Shown here: in pieces, positions 8,932 through 17,948 of the stretch
How the letters are laid out: each line of letters begins with the position of its first letter
Numbering within the stretch: position 1 is the stretch's first letter
Source: Alcaligenes aquatilis
GTDB taxonomy: Bacteria > Pseudomonadota > Gammaproteobacteria > Burkholderiales > Burkholderiaceae_B
Direction of reading: 5' to 3'
Assembly: GCF_003076515.1 (NCBI RefSeq)
Contig: NZ_CP022390.1
Coordinates: 2,984,572 to 3,048,571, forward strand
DNA: 64,000 bases
Translations under genes and position numbers: made by a program
Notes under the pieces: model-generated
The model's input: the letters and a program-made list of their open reading frames with translations, nothing else
The model's database searches: none
What the model was told of the DNA's origin: nothing

Positions 8932-9900
8932 TTAGCCACGTGGTTCCTGTTTGCGCCATTGTGCCGGGCTGATACCGACACTGCGCCTGAACGCAGCGCT
9001 AAAGGCTGCTGCAGAGCTGTAGCCGATACGTTCGGCAATCTGCTCCATGGTCAGCCCTTGCTCCAACTGGCGTTTGGCCAACTGCATGCGTAGCTGCAAC
9101 AGGACCTGGGCCGGTGCCATCCCGCAGAGCAGGGTAAAGCGCCGGTGAAAGGCCGCACGTGACATATTCAGGTAGGCGGCCATATCGTCCACCGACCAGG
9201 CTTTGGCAGGCTCACGCAATAGTTGCTCGATCAAGCCACCAAACGCAGGATCGCTAGCCAGATGAATCAAGCCGGCAGGCAGGGCTCCGTCGGCGGGTGC
9301 CTGCCCGATTTGCTGACGCAAGGTATAGAACAACAACAGCTCCACCAGCTTCTCCAGCAGGCTGGAATTAGCTTGTGGCTGACGTCGCATCTCGGCCTGA
9401 ATCAAGTCCAGCAAGGGACGCCCCGAATCCGCATCCGCCTGCGAACCATCAATCAGCAAGACATCCGGCACCGTTGCCAGTAGCAACTCGCTCAAACCAC
9501 GGCCTAGATCCAGGAAGCCACAGAGCAAGCCCGTGCTCTGTGGCACTTGTGGCTCCAGATTCTGCATGGCTTGCCGCTGTATGGCCACATTCCAGTTCGG
9601 CGGCGTGGGTGAAGAGCTTAGGCGATGGGGCACATCACGCAAGAAGAACACCGCATCACCCGCCTGCAAGGCCAAGGCTTCCTGATGCTGAATATGTAGC
9701 CAGCACGGTCCATGCAAGACCACATGAAAGCCTGCCCGTTGATGCCCGTGCAGGCTGCTTTCCCATTGATTGCAGTATTGCCCCAAGTGAAACAGGCTGG
9801 CGGAGATCTCCAGCCCGGACAAGAGCAGATCCTCCACAGGGTGTCCGGTGTCTTTGGAATCAACGGCGCAATGGCTGTCAGGAAAGGCAGAGTGGCTCAT
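8932..9900 (-). CDS. AraC-family transcriptional regulator
   Basis: About 322 residues from the ATG whose first base is 9900 (MSHSAFPDS). An upstream in-frame start at 9984 would add 28 residues with no regulator similarity and no better ribosome-binding site. The N-terminal half is cupin-like (HGHQRAGFHVVLHGPCWLHI, LQAGDAVFFLRDVPHRL), as in AraC proteins that sense small molecules. The C-terminal half has the double helix-turn-helix: WSVDDMAAYLNMSRAAFHRR and MEQIAERIGYSSAAAFSAAF. It is divergent from the AhpD-like gene at 10030 and probably regulates that operon; the inducer cannot be read from sequence. Confidence 0.85.
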   Translation of the reverse strand: MSHSAFPDSHCAVDSKDTGHPVEDLLLSGLEISASLFHLGQYCNQWESSLHGHQRAGFHVVLHGPCWLHIQHQEALALQAGDAVFFLRDVPHRLSSSPTPPNWNVAIQRQAMQNLEPQVPQSTGLLCGFLDLGRGLSELLLATVPDVLLIDGSQADADSGRPLLDLIQAEMRRQPQANSSLLEKLVELLLFYTLRQQIGQAPADGALPAGLIHLASDPAFGGLIEQLLREPAKAWSVDDMAAYLNMSRAAFHRRFTLLCGMAPAQVLLQLRMQLAKRQLEQGLTMEQIAERIGYSSAAAFSAAFRRSVGISPAQWRKQEPRG

Positions 9901-10029
9901 GCAGAAAATATGCTTATTTCTTTTCGTGGATATTTTTAATATGAATACCGCTATGTTCGCACATGGAGATAAGGCGTCAGGCAATCGACAATGAAACCTT
10001 CTCGGATTAACTAAGGAATTGTCGCCATC

Positions 10030-10590
10030 ATGACCCGCTTAACCTTGCATACTGTGGACTCCGCACCAGAGGTGGTCAAACCAGCCCTTGAAAAAGCGGT
10101 ACGTGGTAGCGGCTTTTTGTCCAATTTGCTGGCTATTTTGGCCAATGCGCCCGTTGCCTTGCAAGCCTATCAGGATATGTCCGCCCTGAATGCCACCGCC
10201 AGCCTGTCGCTGGTCGAGCGCGAGGTGGTGCAACTGGTCGCTGGCACCACTCATGGTTGCCGCTTCTGCGTGGCTGGTCACACCGCCATTGCGACCAATA
10301 AAGCCAAGCTGGACCCGGAAATCCTGGCTGCCTTGCGTGCGCGTGGCTTTGACCAGATCAACGACGAGCGCCTGCAGGCTCTGGCTTTGTTTAGCCGTGC
10401 GGTGATTGATACCCGTGGTCAGGTGTCGGATCAGGCTCTGGCCGATTTCCGCGCAGCCGGTTACGGCGACCAGCAGGCGTTGGAAGTGATTACCGGCATT
10501 GGTTTGGCGACGATCTGCAACTTTGCCAATAATCTGGCCCGTACGCCGCTCAATAGCCAGCTGGAGGCCTACGCATGGGAAACGCCCTAA
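10030..10590 (+). CDS. Carboxymuconolactone decarboxylase / AhpD-like protein
   Basis: 186 residues. The segment HGCRFCVAGHTAIA carries the CxxCxxxH motif of AhpD-type alkylhydroperoxidases, preceded by an acidic helix (SLVEREVVQLVAG). In this family the cysteine pair gives peroxidase or disulfide activity, though many members have unknown substrates. It is the first gene of a five-gene operon with a flavoenzyme and an ABC importer and overlaps the next gene by 16 bases. A role in detoxifying peroxide from the neighbouring flavoenzyme is inference. Confidence 0.82.
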   Translation: MTRLTLHTVDSAPEVVKPALEKAVRGSGFLSNLLAILANAPVALQAYQDMSALNATASLSLVEREVVQLVAGTTHGCRFCVAGHTAIATNKAKLDPEILAALRARGFDQINDERLQALALFSRAVIDTRGQVSDQALADFRAAGYGDQQALEVITGIGLATICNFANNLARTPLNSQLEAYAWETP

Positions 10591-11666
10591 AGCGTGCTGA
10601 GCAGCCTGCGCTGGCCTCAGAGCGTCCTGTTTTGTCGCGCGGCTTGGCACAGTGGCTGGAAGAGCATGCCCTGTCACTGGACAGCGATGCGTCCCAGGCA
10701 CAGGCCTTGCTGCCTCGCCTGGCACAAGACGGTTTGTTGGGTCTGGGCCTGAAAGCAGACTTTTCTGACTTCGGTGATGCCGTTCAATCTATCGTGGAAG
10801 TGGCCGAGCATTCGCTGACAGCGGGTTTTGTCCTGTGGAGCCAGCGTACGTTCATTGAATACCTGCGCGACGTTCAGGACCCTGCCATGCGTGAGCGCTA
10901 TTTGCCGGGTTTGCTGGACGGCAGTATTGCCGGTGCGACGGGCCTGTCCAATGCCATCAAGTTTTTGGGTGGTATTGAAGAGCTGCAAGTGCGTGCCCAG
11001 CCCGAACAAGGGCAATGGCAGTTTGAAGGCCGCTTGCCCTGGATTACTAATCTGCGCCCCGATCATTGCCTGGTCGCCATTGTGGCCGCCATGCCCGAGG
11101 ATCAGGCCGGCATTTGGGTGGCAGAGCTGGGCGATCCAGGATTGGAGCGTTCGGCGGATCTGGATCTGGTCGGACTGCGTGGCAGCAATACCGCAGCCTT
11201 GACGTTCAATACCGTGCGTCTGGGACAGGAGCGTTTGCTGCATCCCGATGCGGGTCACTTTGTGCGCTCGGTGCGCCCTCGTTTCATGGCACTGCAATGC
11301 GGCATGGCCATGGGGCTGGCACGTCGTTCCTTGAAGCAAGTGCTGGCGGCGCCACGCTGCCAATGGGTACAGGAACAGCCCGCCCGCCGCTTCCTGGATC
11401 GTGTGCAGGAATTGTCGGATGTGCTGGTTGATGCCGTACGTAAACCCGGCTCGGCTACGCCGCCTGATCTGTTCAACGTCCGTATCGAGTTAAGCAGTCT
11501 GGCGTCGCAGGCCGTGGCTTTGGAAAGCTCCGCCATTGGTGGGGCCACCTATATGCAAGGCAAGCATCCCCAATTGCTGCGCCGTTATCGGGAAGCCATG
11601 CTGGTGCCTTTGATTTCGCCCACCGTGGCGCAACTGAAAGCTGAACTTGGGCAGGATGCTGTATGA
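10575..11666 (+). CDS. Acyl-CoA dehydrogenase-fold flavoprotein
   Basis: 363 residues. ATG 10575 is supported by GGAGG about 8 bases upstream. The layout is that of the acyl-CoA dehydrogenase fold: an N-terminal helical domain (LLPRLAQDGLLGLGL), a middle beta domain (GSIAGATGLSNAIKF, GQWQFEGRLPWITNL) and a C-terminal helical domain. The same fold serves flavin-dependent monooxygenases of sulfur and nitrogen compounds (the DszC/SfnB type). Its place beside a sulfonate/nitrate-type importer and close to cysJIG makes such a role possible. I cannot assign a substrate, and a true acyl-CoA dehydrogenase is not excluded. Confidence 0.78.
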   Translation: MGNALKRAEQPALASERPVLSRGLAQWLEEHALSLDSDASQAQALLPRLAQDGLLGLGLKADFSDFGDAVQSIVEVAEHSLTAGFVLWSQRTFIEYLRDVQDPAMRERYLPGLLDGSIAGATGLSNAIKFLGGIEELQVRAQPEQGQWQFEGRLPWITNLRPDHCLVAIVAAMPEDQAGIWVAELGDPGLERSADLDLVGLRGSNTAALTFNTVRLGQERLLHPDAGHFVRSVRPRFMALQCGMAMGLARRSLKQVLAAPRCQWVQEQPARRFLDRVQELSDVLVDAVRKPGSATPPDLFNVRIELSSLASQAVALESSAIGGATYMQGKHPQLLRRYREAMLVPLISPTVAQLKAELGQDAV

Positions 11667-12472
11667 GTTCCGCCGCCCCCCTGCATACCGATTCTGAAGA
11701 GGCCGGGCTTTTGTCCGCACGGGGGATCAGCCTGGCCTACGGTGGCCAGACTATCTTGCAGAACCTGGACTTGAATGTGGCTGCGGGTGAGATCGTGGCG
11801 TTGCTGGGGCCTAGTGGAGTCGGCAAGTCCTCCTTGTTGCGAGTCCTGGCCGGTTTGCAGACTCCCACACTGGGTGAGGTTTCTTTTCTGGGGCAAGCTG
11901 TGCGCGGAGTTCATCCTGCTTTGGCGATGGCGTTTCAAGAAGCCATTCTCTTGCCGTGGCTGAATGTGCAGGCCAATACCGGCTTTGGCCTGGGCTTTGC
12001 TCGTCAGCCTTGCGTATCCGCCGCAGAGCGCCGCCAGCGCGTTGAACAGGCGCTGCGTCAGGTCGGTTTATATGAAAGCCGCCACCAGCGTCCCGGTGCC
12101 TTGTCGGGTGGGATGGCACAGCGTGTTGCCATTGCGCGTTGTCTGGCTCGACGTCCGCAAGTCTTGTTGATGGATGAGCCTTTTGGTGCGCTGGACGAGG
12201 TGACCCGCCGTCAGATGCAAGAGCTGATTCTGTCGATACGCGATCAGACCGGCTGCGCCATTGTGCTGGTCACTCACGATATTGATGAGGCGCTCTTGCT
12301 GGCAGACCGTGCCCTGCTTTTAGGGGGCCGTCCTGCCAGTTTGCAGCGGGAATGGAGCTGCCCGGCCCATCCCCGATCTCATCTGGACAACTGGCTTCAG
12401 ACCATACGCCTGGAAATTGTGGCCAATCTGGAGCAAAGCCTCTCCCAGGCGGTTCACGCCTCTGTTTCGTAA
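11663..12472 (+). CDS. ABC transporter ATP-binding protein (SsuB/TauB/NrtD type)
   Basis: 269 residues with Walker A GPSGVGKSS, Q-loop AFQEAILLPW, signature LSGGMAQRVAIARCL and Walker B VLLMDEPFGALDE, then VTHDIDEALLLADR. This pattern is typical of ATPases for sulfonate, taurine or nitrate importers. The start overlaps the preceding stop (ATGA). It is coupled with the binding protein and permease downstream. Confidence 0.9.
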   Translation: MSSAAPLHTDSEEAGLLSARGISLAYGGQTILQNLDLNVAAGEIVALLGPSGVGKSSLLRVLAGLQTPTLGEVSFLGQAVRGVHPALAMAFQEAILLPWLNVQANTGFGLGFARQPCVSAAERRQRVEQALRQVGLYESRHQRPGALSGGMAQRVAIARCLARRPQVLLMDEPFGALDEVTRRQMQELILSIRDQTGCAIVLVTHDIDEALLLADRALLLGGRPASLQREWSCPAHPRSHLDNWLQTIRLEIVANLEQSLSQAVHASVS

Positions 12473-12482
12473 GGTGCTCTTT

Positions 12483-13679
12483 ATGATTGAATCTCCTACG
12501 TCCCGTACCCGTCGCGACTTGCTGAAACTGGCGTCCTTGCTGACGGTAGCGGGTGCCGCGCCCTTGCTGGCTCAAGGCGTTGCCCGTGCACAAAGCGAGT
12601 CGAATGCGCCTTTGCGTATCGGCTATTTGCCGATTACTGATGCTACCGCCATGTTGGTCGCGCATCACAATGGATACTTTGAAGAAGCTGGCATTGCGGT
12701 GGAAAAGCCTGTGATGGTGCGCAGCTGGGCGCAACTGGTTGAGGCCTTTATCTCTGGTCAGGTCAACCTGGTGCACTTGCTCTCGCCCATGACGGTGTGG
12801 GCGCGTTATGGCAGCAAAGTGCCTGCCAAAGTGGTGGCCTGGAATCACATGAGTGGCTCTGCCATCACGGTGGCGCAGAACATCAGTTCGGCTGAACAAT
12901 TGGGTGGGCAGACGGTGGCCATTCCTTTCTGGTATTCCATTCATAACGTGGTCTTGCAGCATGTGCTCAAAGCACATGGCCTGACGCCGGTCGTGAAAAA
13001 CGCCGGTGCGCTGGCACCCAATGAGGTCAATCTGGTGGTGATGGCTCCTGCCGATATGCCCCCGGCTTTGGCGTCGGGGCGGATTGCCGGTTTCACCGTA
13101 GCTGAACCCTTCAATGCCTTGGCAGAAACCCAGGGAATGGGCCGCATTTTGCGTTTTACCGGTGACGTTTGGCGCGATCACGCCTGTTGCGTGGCCTTCA
13201 TGCACGAGCAGGATTTGCAGACTCGCCCCCAATGGTCGCAAGGTGTGGTGGAGGGTCTGGTCAAGGCGCAGATCTGGATACGGAGCAACCGTGCCGAGGC
13301 GGCTCAAATCCTGTCGCGTGAAGGAGGCAACCGTTATACCCCGCACACTCAGGAAAATCTTTTGAAAGTGCTATCCCCGGACCCGGCTGATCGCGCTCAA
13401 TACGTGAAGTCTGGTGTGATTCGTCACCCGGACTGGGACGACCAGCGCATTGATTTTCAACCCTATCCCTTCCCCAGCTACACCGAGTCTTTGGTGAAAA
13501 TGCTGCAAGGGACCTTGATCCAGGGCGAGCGTGGTTTTCTGGAAGGATTGTCTCCTGAACACGTAGCCAGTGATCTGGTGGATGATCGTTTTGTGCGTGC
13601 CGCTTTGGAAAAGCAGGGTGGCCTGGCGCAGTTTGGCTTGTCCGAGCAGTACACCCGCAACGAGAGCATTGTTGTATGA
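12483..13679 (+). CDS. ABC transporter substrate-binding protein (NrtA/SsuA type), Tat-type signal
   Basis: About 398 residues from ATG 12483; the frame is open further upstream, but AAGGTG near 12471 and the signal peptide fix this start. The N-terminus SRTRRDLLKLASLLTVAG fits a twin-arginine signal. The mature part LRIGYLPITDATAMLVAHH and the later LVHLLSPMTVWARYGSK resemble NrtA/CmpA and SsuA binding proteins. Candidate ligands are sulfonates, nitrate or similar anions, which sequence alone does not separate. It overlaps the permease gene by 4 bases. Confidence 0.86.
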   Translation: MIESPTSRTRRDLLKLASLLTVAGAAPLLAQGVARAQSESNAPLRIGYLPITDATAMLVAHHNGYFEEAGIAVEKPVMVRSWAQLVEAFISGQVNLVHLLSPMTVWARYGSKVPAKVVAWNHMSGSAITVAQNISSAEQLGGQTVAIPFWYSIHNVVLQHVLKAHGLTPVVKNAGALAPNEVNLVVMAPADMPPALASGRIAGFTVAEPFNALAETQGMGRILRFTGDVWRDHACCVAFMHEQDLQTRPQWSQGVVEGLVKAQIWIRSNRAEAAQILSREGGNRYTPHTQENLLKVLSPDPADRAQYVKSGVIRHPDWDDQRIDFQPYPFPSYTESLVKMLQGTLIQGERGFLEGLSPEHVASDLVDDRFVRAALEKQGGLAQFGLSEQYTRNESIVV

Positions 13680-14515
13680 GTTTGAGCGCGTCTGCTACTT
13701 CTTCCCGTGCGACGCCTGTGACGCAGTCCGAGTCGCGATCGGCTGCGTCTTTGCGACGCCCCAAAATGAATGCCTGGATTGCCAGCACCCTGTGGGGTTT
13801 GGGCGGTTTGTTGGCGGGAGTCGTGCTGTGGTACTTGGCCACAGTCTGGTCAAGCAGCCCCTTGATGCAACAGTTTGGGCCTGCCGCCGCGTTTCATAGC
13901 CTGCTGGAAATACTGGGCTGGTCGGAGACCTGGATGCACGTCGGCGCCAGCTTGCAGCGTATTTTTGTAGGCTTGGCGATCTCTTTGGGTGTCGGCGTGC
14001 CCGCTGGCCTGCTGCTGGGCCTGTCTAATCGGGCTCATGCTGCTTTAACTCCCTTGTTCCAGTTCTTGCGCATGATCTCGCCCCTGTCATGGATGCCCAT
14101 TGCCGTCATGGCCTTCGGGATTGGGGATGCACCGATTTATTTTCTGCTGGGTGTGGCCGGTGTCTGGCCTGTCTTGCTGAATACGGCTTCGGGTGTACGT
14201 CATTTGAATCCGCGCTGGCTGATGCTGGGTCGCAGTCTGGCAGCCACCAAGTTGGAAACGCTTTTGTATTTGATTCTGCCCGGCATTGTTGGCTCGGTGC
14301 TGACAGGTAGCCGACTGGCGATTGGTGTCTTATGGATTGTGCTGGTGCCTTGTGAAATGCTGGGCGTATCAGCCGGTTTGGGTTACCTGATTCTGGATAC
14401 GCGTGATCGCATGGCGTATTCCGAATTGATGGCCGTAATTGTCCTGATTGGTCTGATTGGCTATCTGCTGGATAGTGCTTTGCGAGCCTTGTTTGCGGCT
14501 TTGGGACAGCGTTAA
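13676..14515 (+). CDS. ABC transporter permease (SsuC/TauC/NrtB type)
   Basis: 279 residues with about six membrane segments (LWGLGGLLAGVVLWYLATVW near the N-terminus). The typical permease core includes ISLGVGVPAGLLLGLSNRA and the cytoplasmic loop SLAATKLETLLYLILPGIVG. The first roughly 30 residues are Ser/Ala/Arg-rich and poorly conserved. It is the last gene of the operon and is followed by a strong terminator at 14696. Confidence 0.88.
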   Translation: MSLSASATSSRATPVTQSESRSAASLRRPKMNAWIASTLWGLGGLLAGVVLWYLATVWSSSPLMQQFGPAAAFHSLLEILGWSETWMHVGASLQRIFVGLAISLGVGVPAGLLLGLSNRAHAALTPLFQFLRMISPLSWMPIAVMAFGIGDAPIYFLLGVAGVWPVLLNTASGVRHLNPRWLMLGRSLAATKLETLLYLILPGIVGSVLTGSRLAIGVLWIVLVPCEMLGVSAGLGYLILDTRDRMAYSELMAVIVLIGLIGYLLDSALRALFAALGQR

Positions 14516-14695
14516 AAACATACGCTTGCCCTTCGACCTCATGGAGGGTGAGGCAGTTGACTGCTCAGTGCTTTCAAGAAGTGCAGGGTAGGAAAATGAC
14601 CACGGAACCTGCCGTTTCACACTTTTGCTGCATCGCTCGTTAACGGTGGTGTGCGTGTCTGGCGGCTGTTGCAGAAGCACCGGAATACCGAATAG

Positions 14696-14729
14696 AAAGG
14701 CCCTCAACAAGACATGTTGAGGGCCTTTT
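14696..14729. terminator. Terminator between the importer operon and cysG (likely bidirectional)
   Basis: AAAGGCCCTCAACA (14696-14709) and TGTTGAGGGCCTTT (14715-14728) form a perfect 14-bp stem with a 5-nt loop. A T run follows on the plus strand, and a shorter T-rich tract follows on the minus strand. The flanking genes converge here, so it can serve both. Confidence 0.85.
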
Positions 14730-14771
14730 CATGTTCATCTTGGTGCAGCTATTACTCTAGGGACGGCGGGT

Positions 14772-16226
14772 TCAGGCAGCGACTAGCGTACTATCCGCAT
14801 CCTGTTCAATCGCGGCACGTGGACTGAGCTGATCAATCAACTCGCCATACCAGGACAAAGTCGTGCCCAAGGTGGCGACCTGGCCAATTACCAAAATGCA
14901 GGGGCTGGCAAACTGATGCTGCTGTGCATCCTGGGCAATACTTTCCAGTGTGGACAGCAAGGTGCGTTGTTCAGGGCGCGAGCCATTTTCAATCAAGGCG
15001 CAGGGCGTAGTGGCATTACGGCCACGCTGCACCAGCTCATGGCTAAAGCCCAGGATTTGCTGCAAACCCATGTACACAGCCACTGTCTGGCTGGTATCGA
15101 GCAGCGGGTTCCAATCGTCGATACCGTGACCGCTTTTGCGGTGTGCTGTCACGAACTGCACGGACTGGGCGTGATCGCGGTGTGTCAGGGGAATGCCGCT
15201 GTAAGCCGCGCATGCGATGGCAGCCGTAATACCGGGTACTACTTCAAACGCGATACCGTGCTTAGCCAGATATTCCAGCTCTTCACCGCCGCGACCAAAA
15301 ATAAAGCCATCGCCGCCTTTCAGGCGCACCACGGTTTGACCGGCGCGGGCGTGTTCAATCATCAGCTGATGAATACGGTTCTGAGTTTGATGATGGTCTT
15401 CGCCCAACTGTTTGCCGACAAAAATGCGGTGCGCATCGCGACGGGCCAGCTCCATCACCTGATCGGATACCAGCCTATCGTACAGAATCACATCGGCACG
15501 ATTCAGTGCGCGCAAGGCGTGCAGCGTCAGCAGACCAGGATCTCCAGGACCGGCTCCCACCAGAATCACACGGCCTTGTGTGGCACGGGGCGATTCAGGC
15601 TGTTGCAGTGCGCTTTCCAGGCTAAGGCGTGCCTGTTCATTTTGGTGGCTGCGTAGTGCCGCACCCACCGGGCCATCCAGCAGCCAGTCGTAGAAACGGC
15701 GGCGCGCACCCAGCTCGGGGCGAGCGCGTCGAATGGCACTGCGGTATTCCTGTGCCAGACGGCTGATCGCACCCAGGCTGTGGTCCAACATGGTTTCCAA
15801 TTGCTCCCGTACTCGCCGTGCCAACATGGGGGCTGATCCAGCCGAGGAAATCGCAATAATCAGCGGTGAACGATCCACAATGGCAGGTACCTGAAAACTG
15901 GACAATTCGGGGTCGTCCACCACATTGACCAGAATGCGCGCTTCTTGTGCGTCCTGGGCAATGACCTGGTTTACGTCTCGCTTGTCGGTTGCGGCAATAA
16001 TCAGCCAGGCCCCTTGCAGATGTGGGGCCTGATAGCGCTCCCGAATCAGGGTGATGCGCCCTTGTTTGGCCAGCTCTTGCAGACTGTCCACTACATAGGG
16101 GGCGACCAGTGTCACCTGGGCACCGGCAGCCAGAACCAGACGTACTTTGCGTTCGGCGATTTCTCCACCGCCGATCACCAGTACGGCGCGCTGCTTCAAG
16201 TTGGCGAATAAAGGAAAAAGGTTCAT
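14772..16226 (-). CDS. cysG: Siroheme synthase (multifunctional CysG)
   Basis: 484 residues. The N-terminal precorrin-2 dehydrogenase/ferrochelatase part has the NAD-binding motif AVLVIGGGEIAERKVRLVL. The C-terminal uroporphyrinogen-III methyltransferase part has VGAGPGDPGLLTLHALRAL, VVRLKGGDGFIFGRGGEE and VVPGITAAIACAAYSGIPLT. It converts uroporphyrinogen III to siroheme, the cofactor of the sulfite reductase encoded immediately upstream. It starts two bases after the cysI stop and is third in the cysJ-cysI-cysG order. Confidence 0.95.
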   Translation of the reverse strand: MNLFPLFANLKQRAVLVIGGGEIAERKVRLVLAAGAQVTLVAPYVVDSLQELAKQGRITLIRERYQAPHLQGAWLIIAATDKRDVNQVIAQDAQEARILVNVVDDPELSSFQVPAIVDRSPLIIAISSAGSAPMLARRVREQLETMLDHSLGAISRLAQEYRSAIRRARPELGARRRFYDWLLDGPVGAALRSHQNEQARLSLESALQQPESPRATQGRVILVGAGPGDPGLLTLHALRALNRADVILYDRLVSDQVMELARRDAHRIFVGKQLGEDHHQTQNRIHQLMIEHARAGQTVVRLKGGDGFIFGRGGEELEYLAKHGIAFEVVPGITAAIACAAYSGIPLTHRDHAQSVQFVTAHRKSGHGIDDWNPLLDTSQTVAVYMGLQQILGFSHELVQRGRNATTPCALIENGSRPEQRTLLSTLESIAQDAQQHQFASPCILVIGQVATLGTTLSWYGELIDQLSPRAAIEQDADSTLVAA

Positions 16227-16227
16227 A

Positions 16228-17937
16228 TCAGGCCGGTTGTAAAACCAAAGGAATCAAGCGGCTTGACGGCTCGGCAACGACGCCAGCGCGAACCAGGAAA
16301 TCACCAAAATGTTCGCCTTCCAGACGCTCGGCAGCGAAGCGGCCAAACAGCTCGTCCAGAATGCTTAGAATCTCAGGTTCATCAATATTCTGGCGATAGA
16401 TCACGTTCAGGCGTTCGCCGCTGAAGTTCGCCCCCAAACGCAAGTCATAGCGACCCAGGGCACGGCCCACCAGAGCGATTTCACCCAGGTAAGGACGGGC
16501 GCAGCCGTTGGGGCAGCCGGAAATACGCAGCACAATGCGTTCGTCACGCAGTTGATACTTGTCCAGCAAGGTTTCCAGCTTGGGCAGCAGGATGGGGGCG
16601 TAGCGTTCGCTCTCGGCCATGGCCAGACCGCAAGTTGGCAGAGAAACACAGGCAATCGTGCTGCTGCGTATGCCGCTTTGTGTCTGGTACACATCCAGCT
16701 TGTGATCGGCGACCAGCTTGTCGATCTTGGCCTTATCTTCTTCAGGCACATCGGCAATGATCAGGTTCTGGTTGCAGGTCAGGCGGAACTGCCCTTGGTG
16801 AATCTTGGCAATTTCACGCATACCCGTCAGCCAGGGACCGACTTCGGTATCCATGATGCGGCCCGAATCGATACGCAGGCTCAGGTGCCAGCGGCCATTG
16901 CTGCCTTGGGTCCAGCCGAAGCGGTCGCCATTGTGGTCAAAGTGATAGGGGCGCGAAGGCTCCAGAGTTTGGCCACTGCGGTTTTGCACTTCTTCCAGGA
17001 ACCAGTCCACACCCAACTTATCCACGGTGTATTTCAGGCGGGCATGACGGCGTTCGTCGCGGTTGCCGTGGTCGCGTTGCGTGGTGATAACGGCTTCGCA
17101 AACGGCCAGCAGTTGCTCGGGGCGCACAAAGCCGATCACACTGCCCAGTCGCGGGTAGGTGGTGTCGTCGCCATGAGTGGCACCCATGCCGCCGCCAATG
17201 GCGACGTTAAAGCCCAGCAACTGGTTGTTTTCAATAATCGCGATCAGGCCGATGTCCTGCGCAAATACGTCCACATCATTTAAGGGAGGCACGGCAATAC
17301 CGATCTTGAATTTGCGGGGTAGGTACGTTTTGCCGTAAATCGGTTCAAAGTCTTCGCCATCAATGGCGTCTTCGACTTTTTTGCCGTCCAGCCAGATCTC
17401 GGCATAGGCGCGGGTTTTGGGCAAGAAGGTTTCGGAAATCTTGTCAGCCCACTCTTGAACCAGACCGTGCTGCTCGGACAGCAAGGGATTGGTGGCGCTG
17501 ACCACCTGACGGTTCACGTCGCCGCAGGTAGCCAATGTCGTGGACATGGCCTTGTTAATGGCTTGCAGGGTGGGTTTTAAAAAGGGCTTGCGCACGCCGT
17601 GCCATTGAAAGGTCTGACGGGTGGTGATGCGCAGGCCAAACTGGGCCCAGTCACAGGCGATCTGGTCAAAGGCCAACCACTGGGCGGGCGTGACCACACC
17701 ACCGGGCAAGCGGGCGCGAATCATGAAGCTGAACGCCGGTTCCAGCTTTTGTTTGCGACGCTCTTCGCGTTGGTCGCGGTCGTCTTGCTGATAGCTGCCG
17801 TGAAACTTCAGCAGCTTGTTGTCGTCTTCGCTGATGGCGCCGGTAATGGGGTCGGCCAGACCTTCGGTGATGCCCCCGCGCAGATAGCGGCTATCAATTT
17901 TGACTTGCTCGATAGCGGCGATTTTCTTAGTTGTCAT
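16228..17937 (-). CDS. cysI: Sulfite reductase hemoprotein (beta subunit)
   Basis: 569 residues. The 4Fe-4S/siroheme ligands are visible in CVSLPTCGLAMAESERYAP and in GCPNGCARPYLGEIALVGR. An N-terminal ferrite-reductase half contains TRQTFQWHGVRKPFLKP. It reduces sulfite to sulfide with electrons from the flavoprotein partner (family knowledge). It is coupled with cysJ (11 bases upstream) and cysG. A nitrite reductase is less likely because the flavodoxin-type partner is next to it. Confidence 0.95.
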   Translation of the reverse strand: MTTKKIAAIEQVKIDSRYLRGGITEGLADPITGAISEDDNKLLKFHGSYQQDDRDQREERRKQKLEPAFSFMIRARLPGGVVTPAQWLAFDQIACDWAQFGLRITTRQTFQWHGVRKPFLKPTLQAINKAMSTTLATCGDVNRQVVSATNPLLSEQHGLVQEWADKISETFLPKTRAYAEIWLDGKKVEDAIDGEDFEPIYGKTYLPRKFKIGIAVPPLNDVDVFAQDIGLIAIIENNQLLGFNVAIGGGMGATHGDDTTYPRLGSVIGFVRPEQLLAVCEAVITTQRDHGNRDERRHARLKYTVDKLGVDWFLEEVQNRSGQTLEPSRPYHFDHNGDRFGWTQGSNGRWHLSLRIDSGRIMDTEVGPWLTGMREIAKIHQGQFRLTCNQNLIIADVPEEDKAKIDKLVADHKLDVYQTQSGIRSSTIACVSLPTCGLAMAESERYAPILLPKLETLLDKYQLRDERIVLRISGCPNGCARPYLGEIALVGRALGRYDLRLGANFSGERLNVIYRQNIDEPEILSILDELFGRFAAERLEGEHFGDFLVRAGVVAEPSSRLIPLVLQPA

Positions 17938-17948
17938 GTTCTTGCTTC

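Noticed and set aside
14526..14552. Sequence resembling a MerR-type operator (CTTGCCCTT then GGAGGGTGAGG) after the ABC permease
   Set aside because: No MerR-family gene or suitable target gene is next to it; the symmetry is poor and it may be chance or a remnant.
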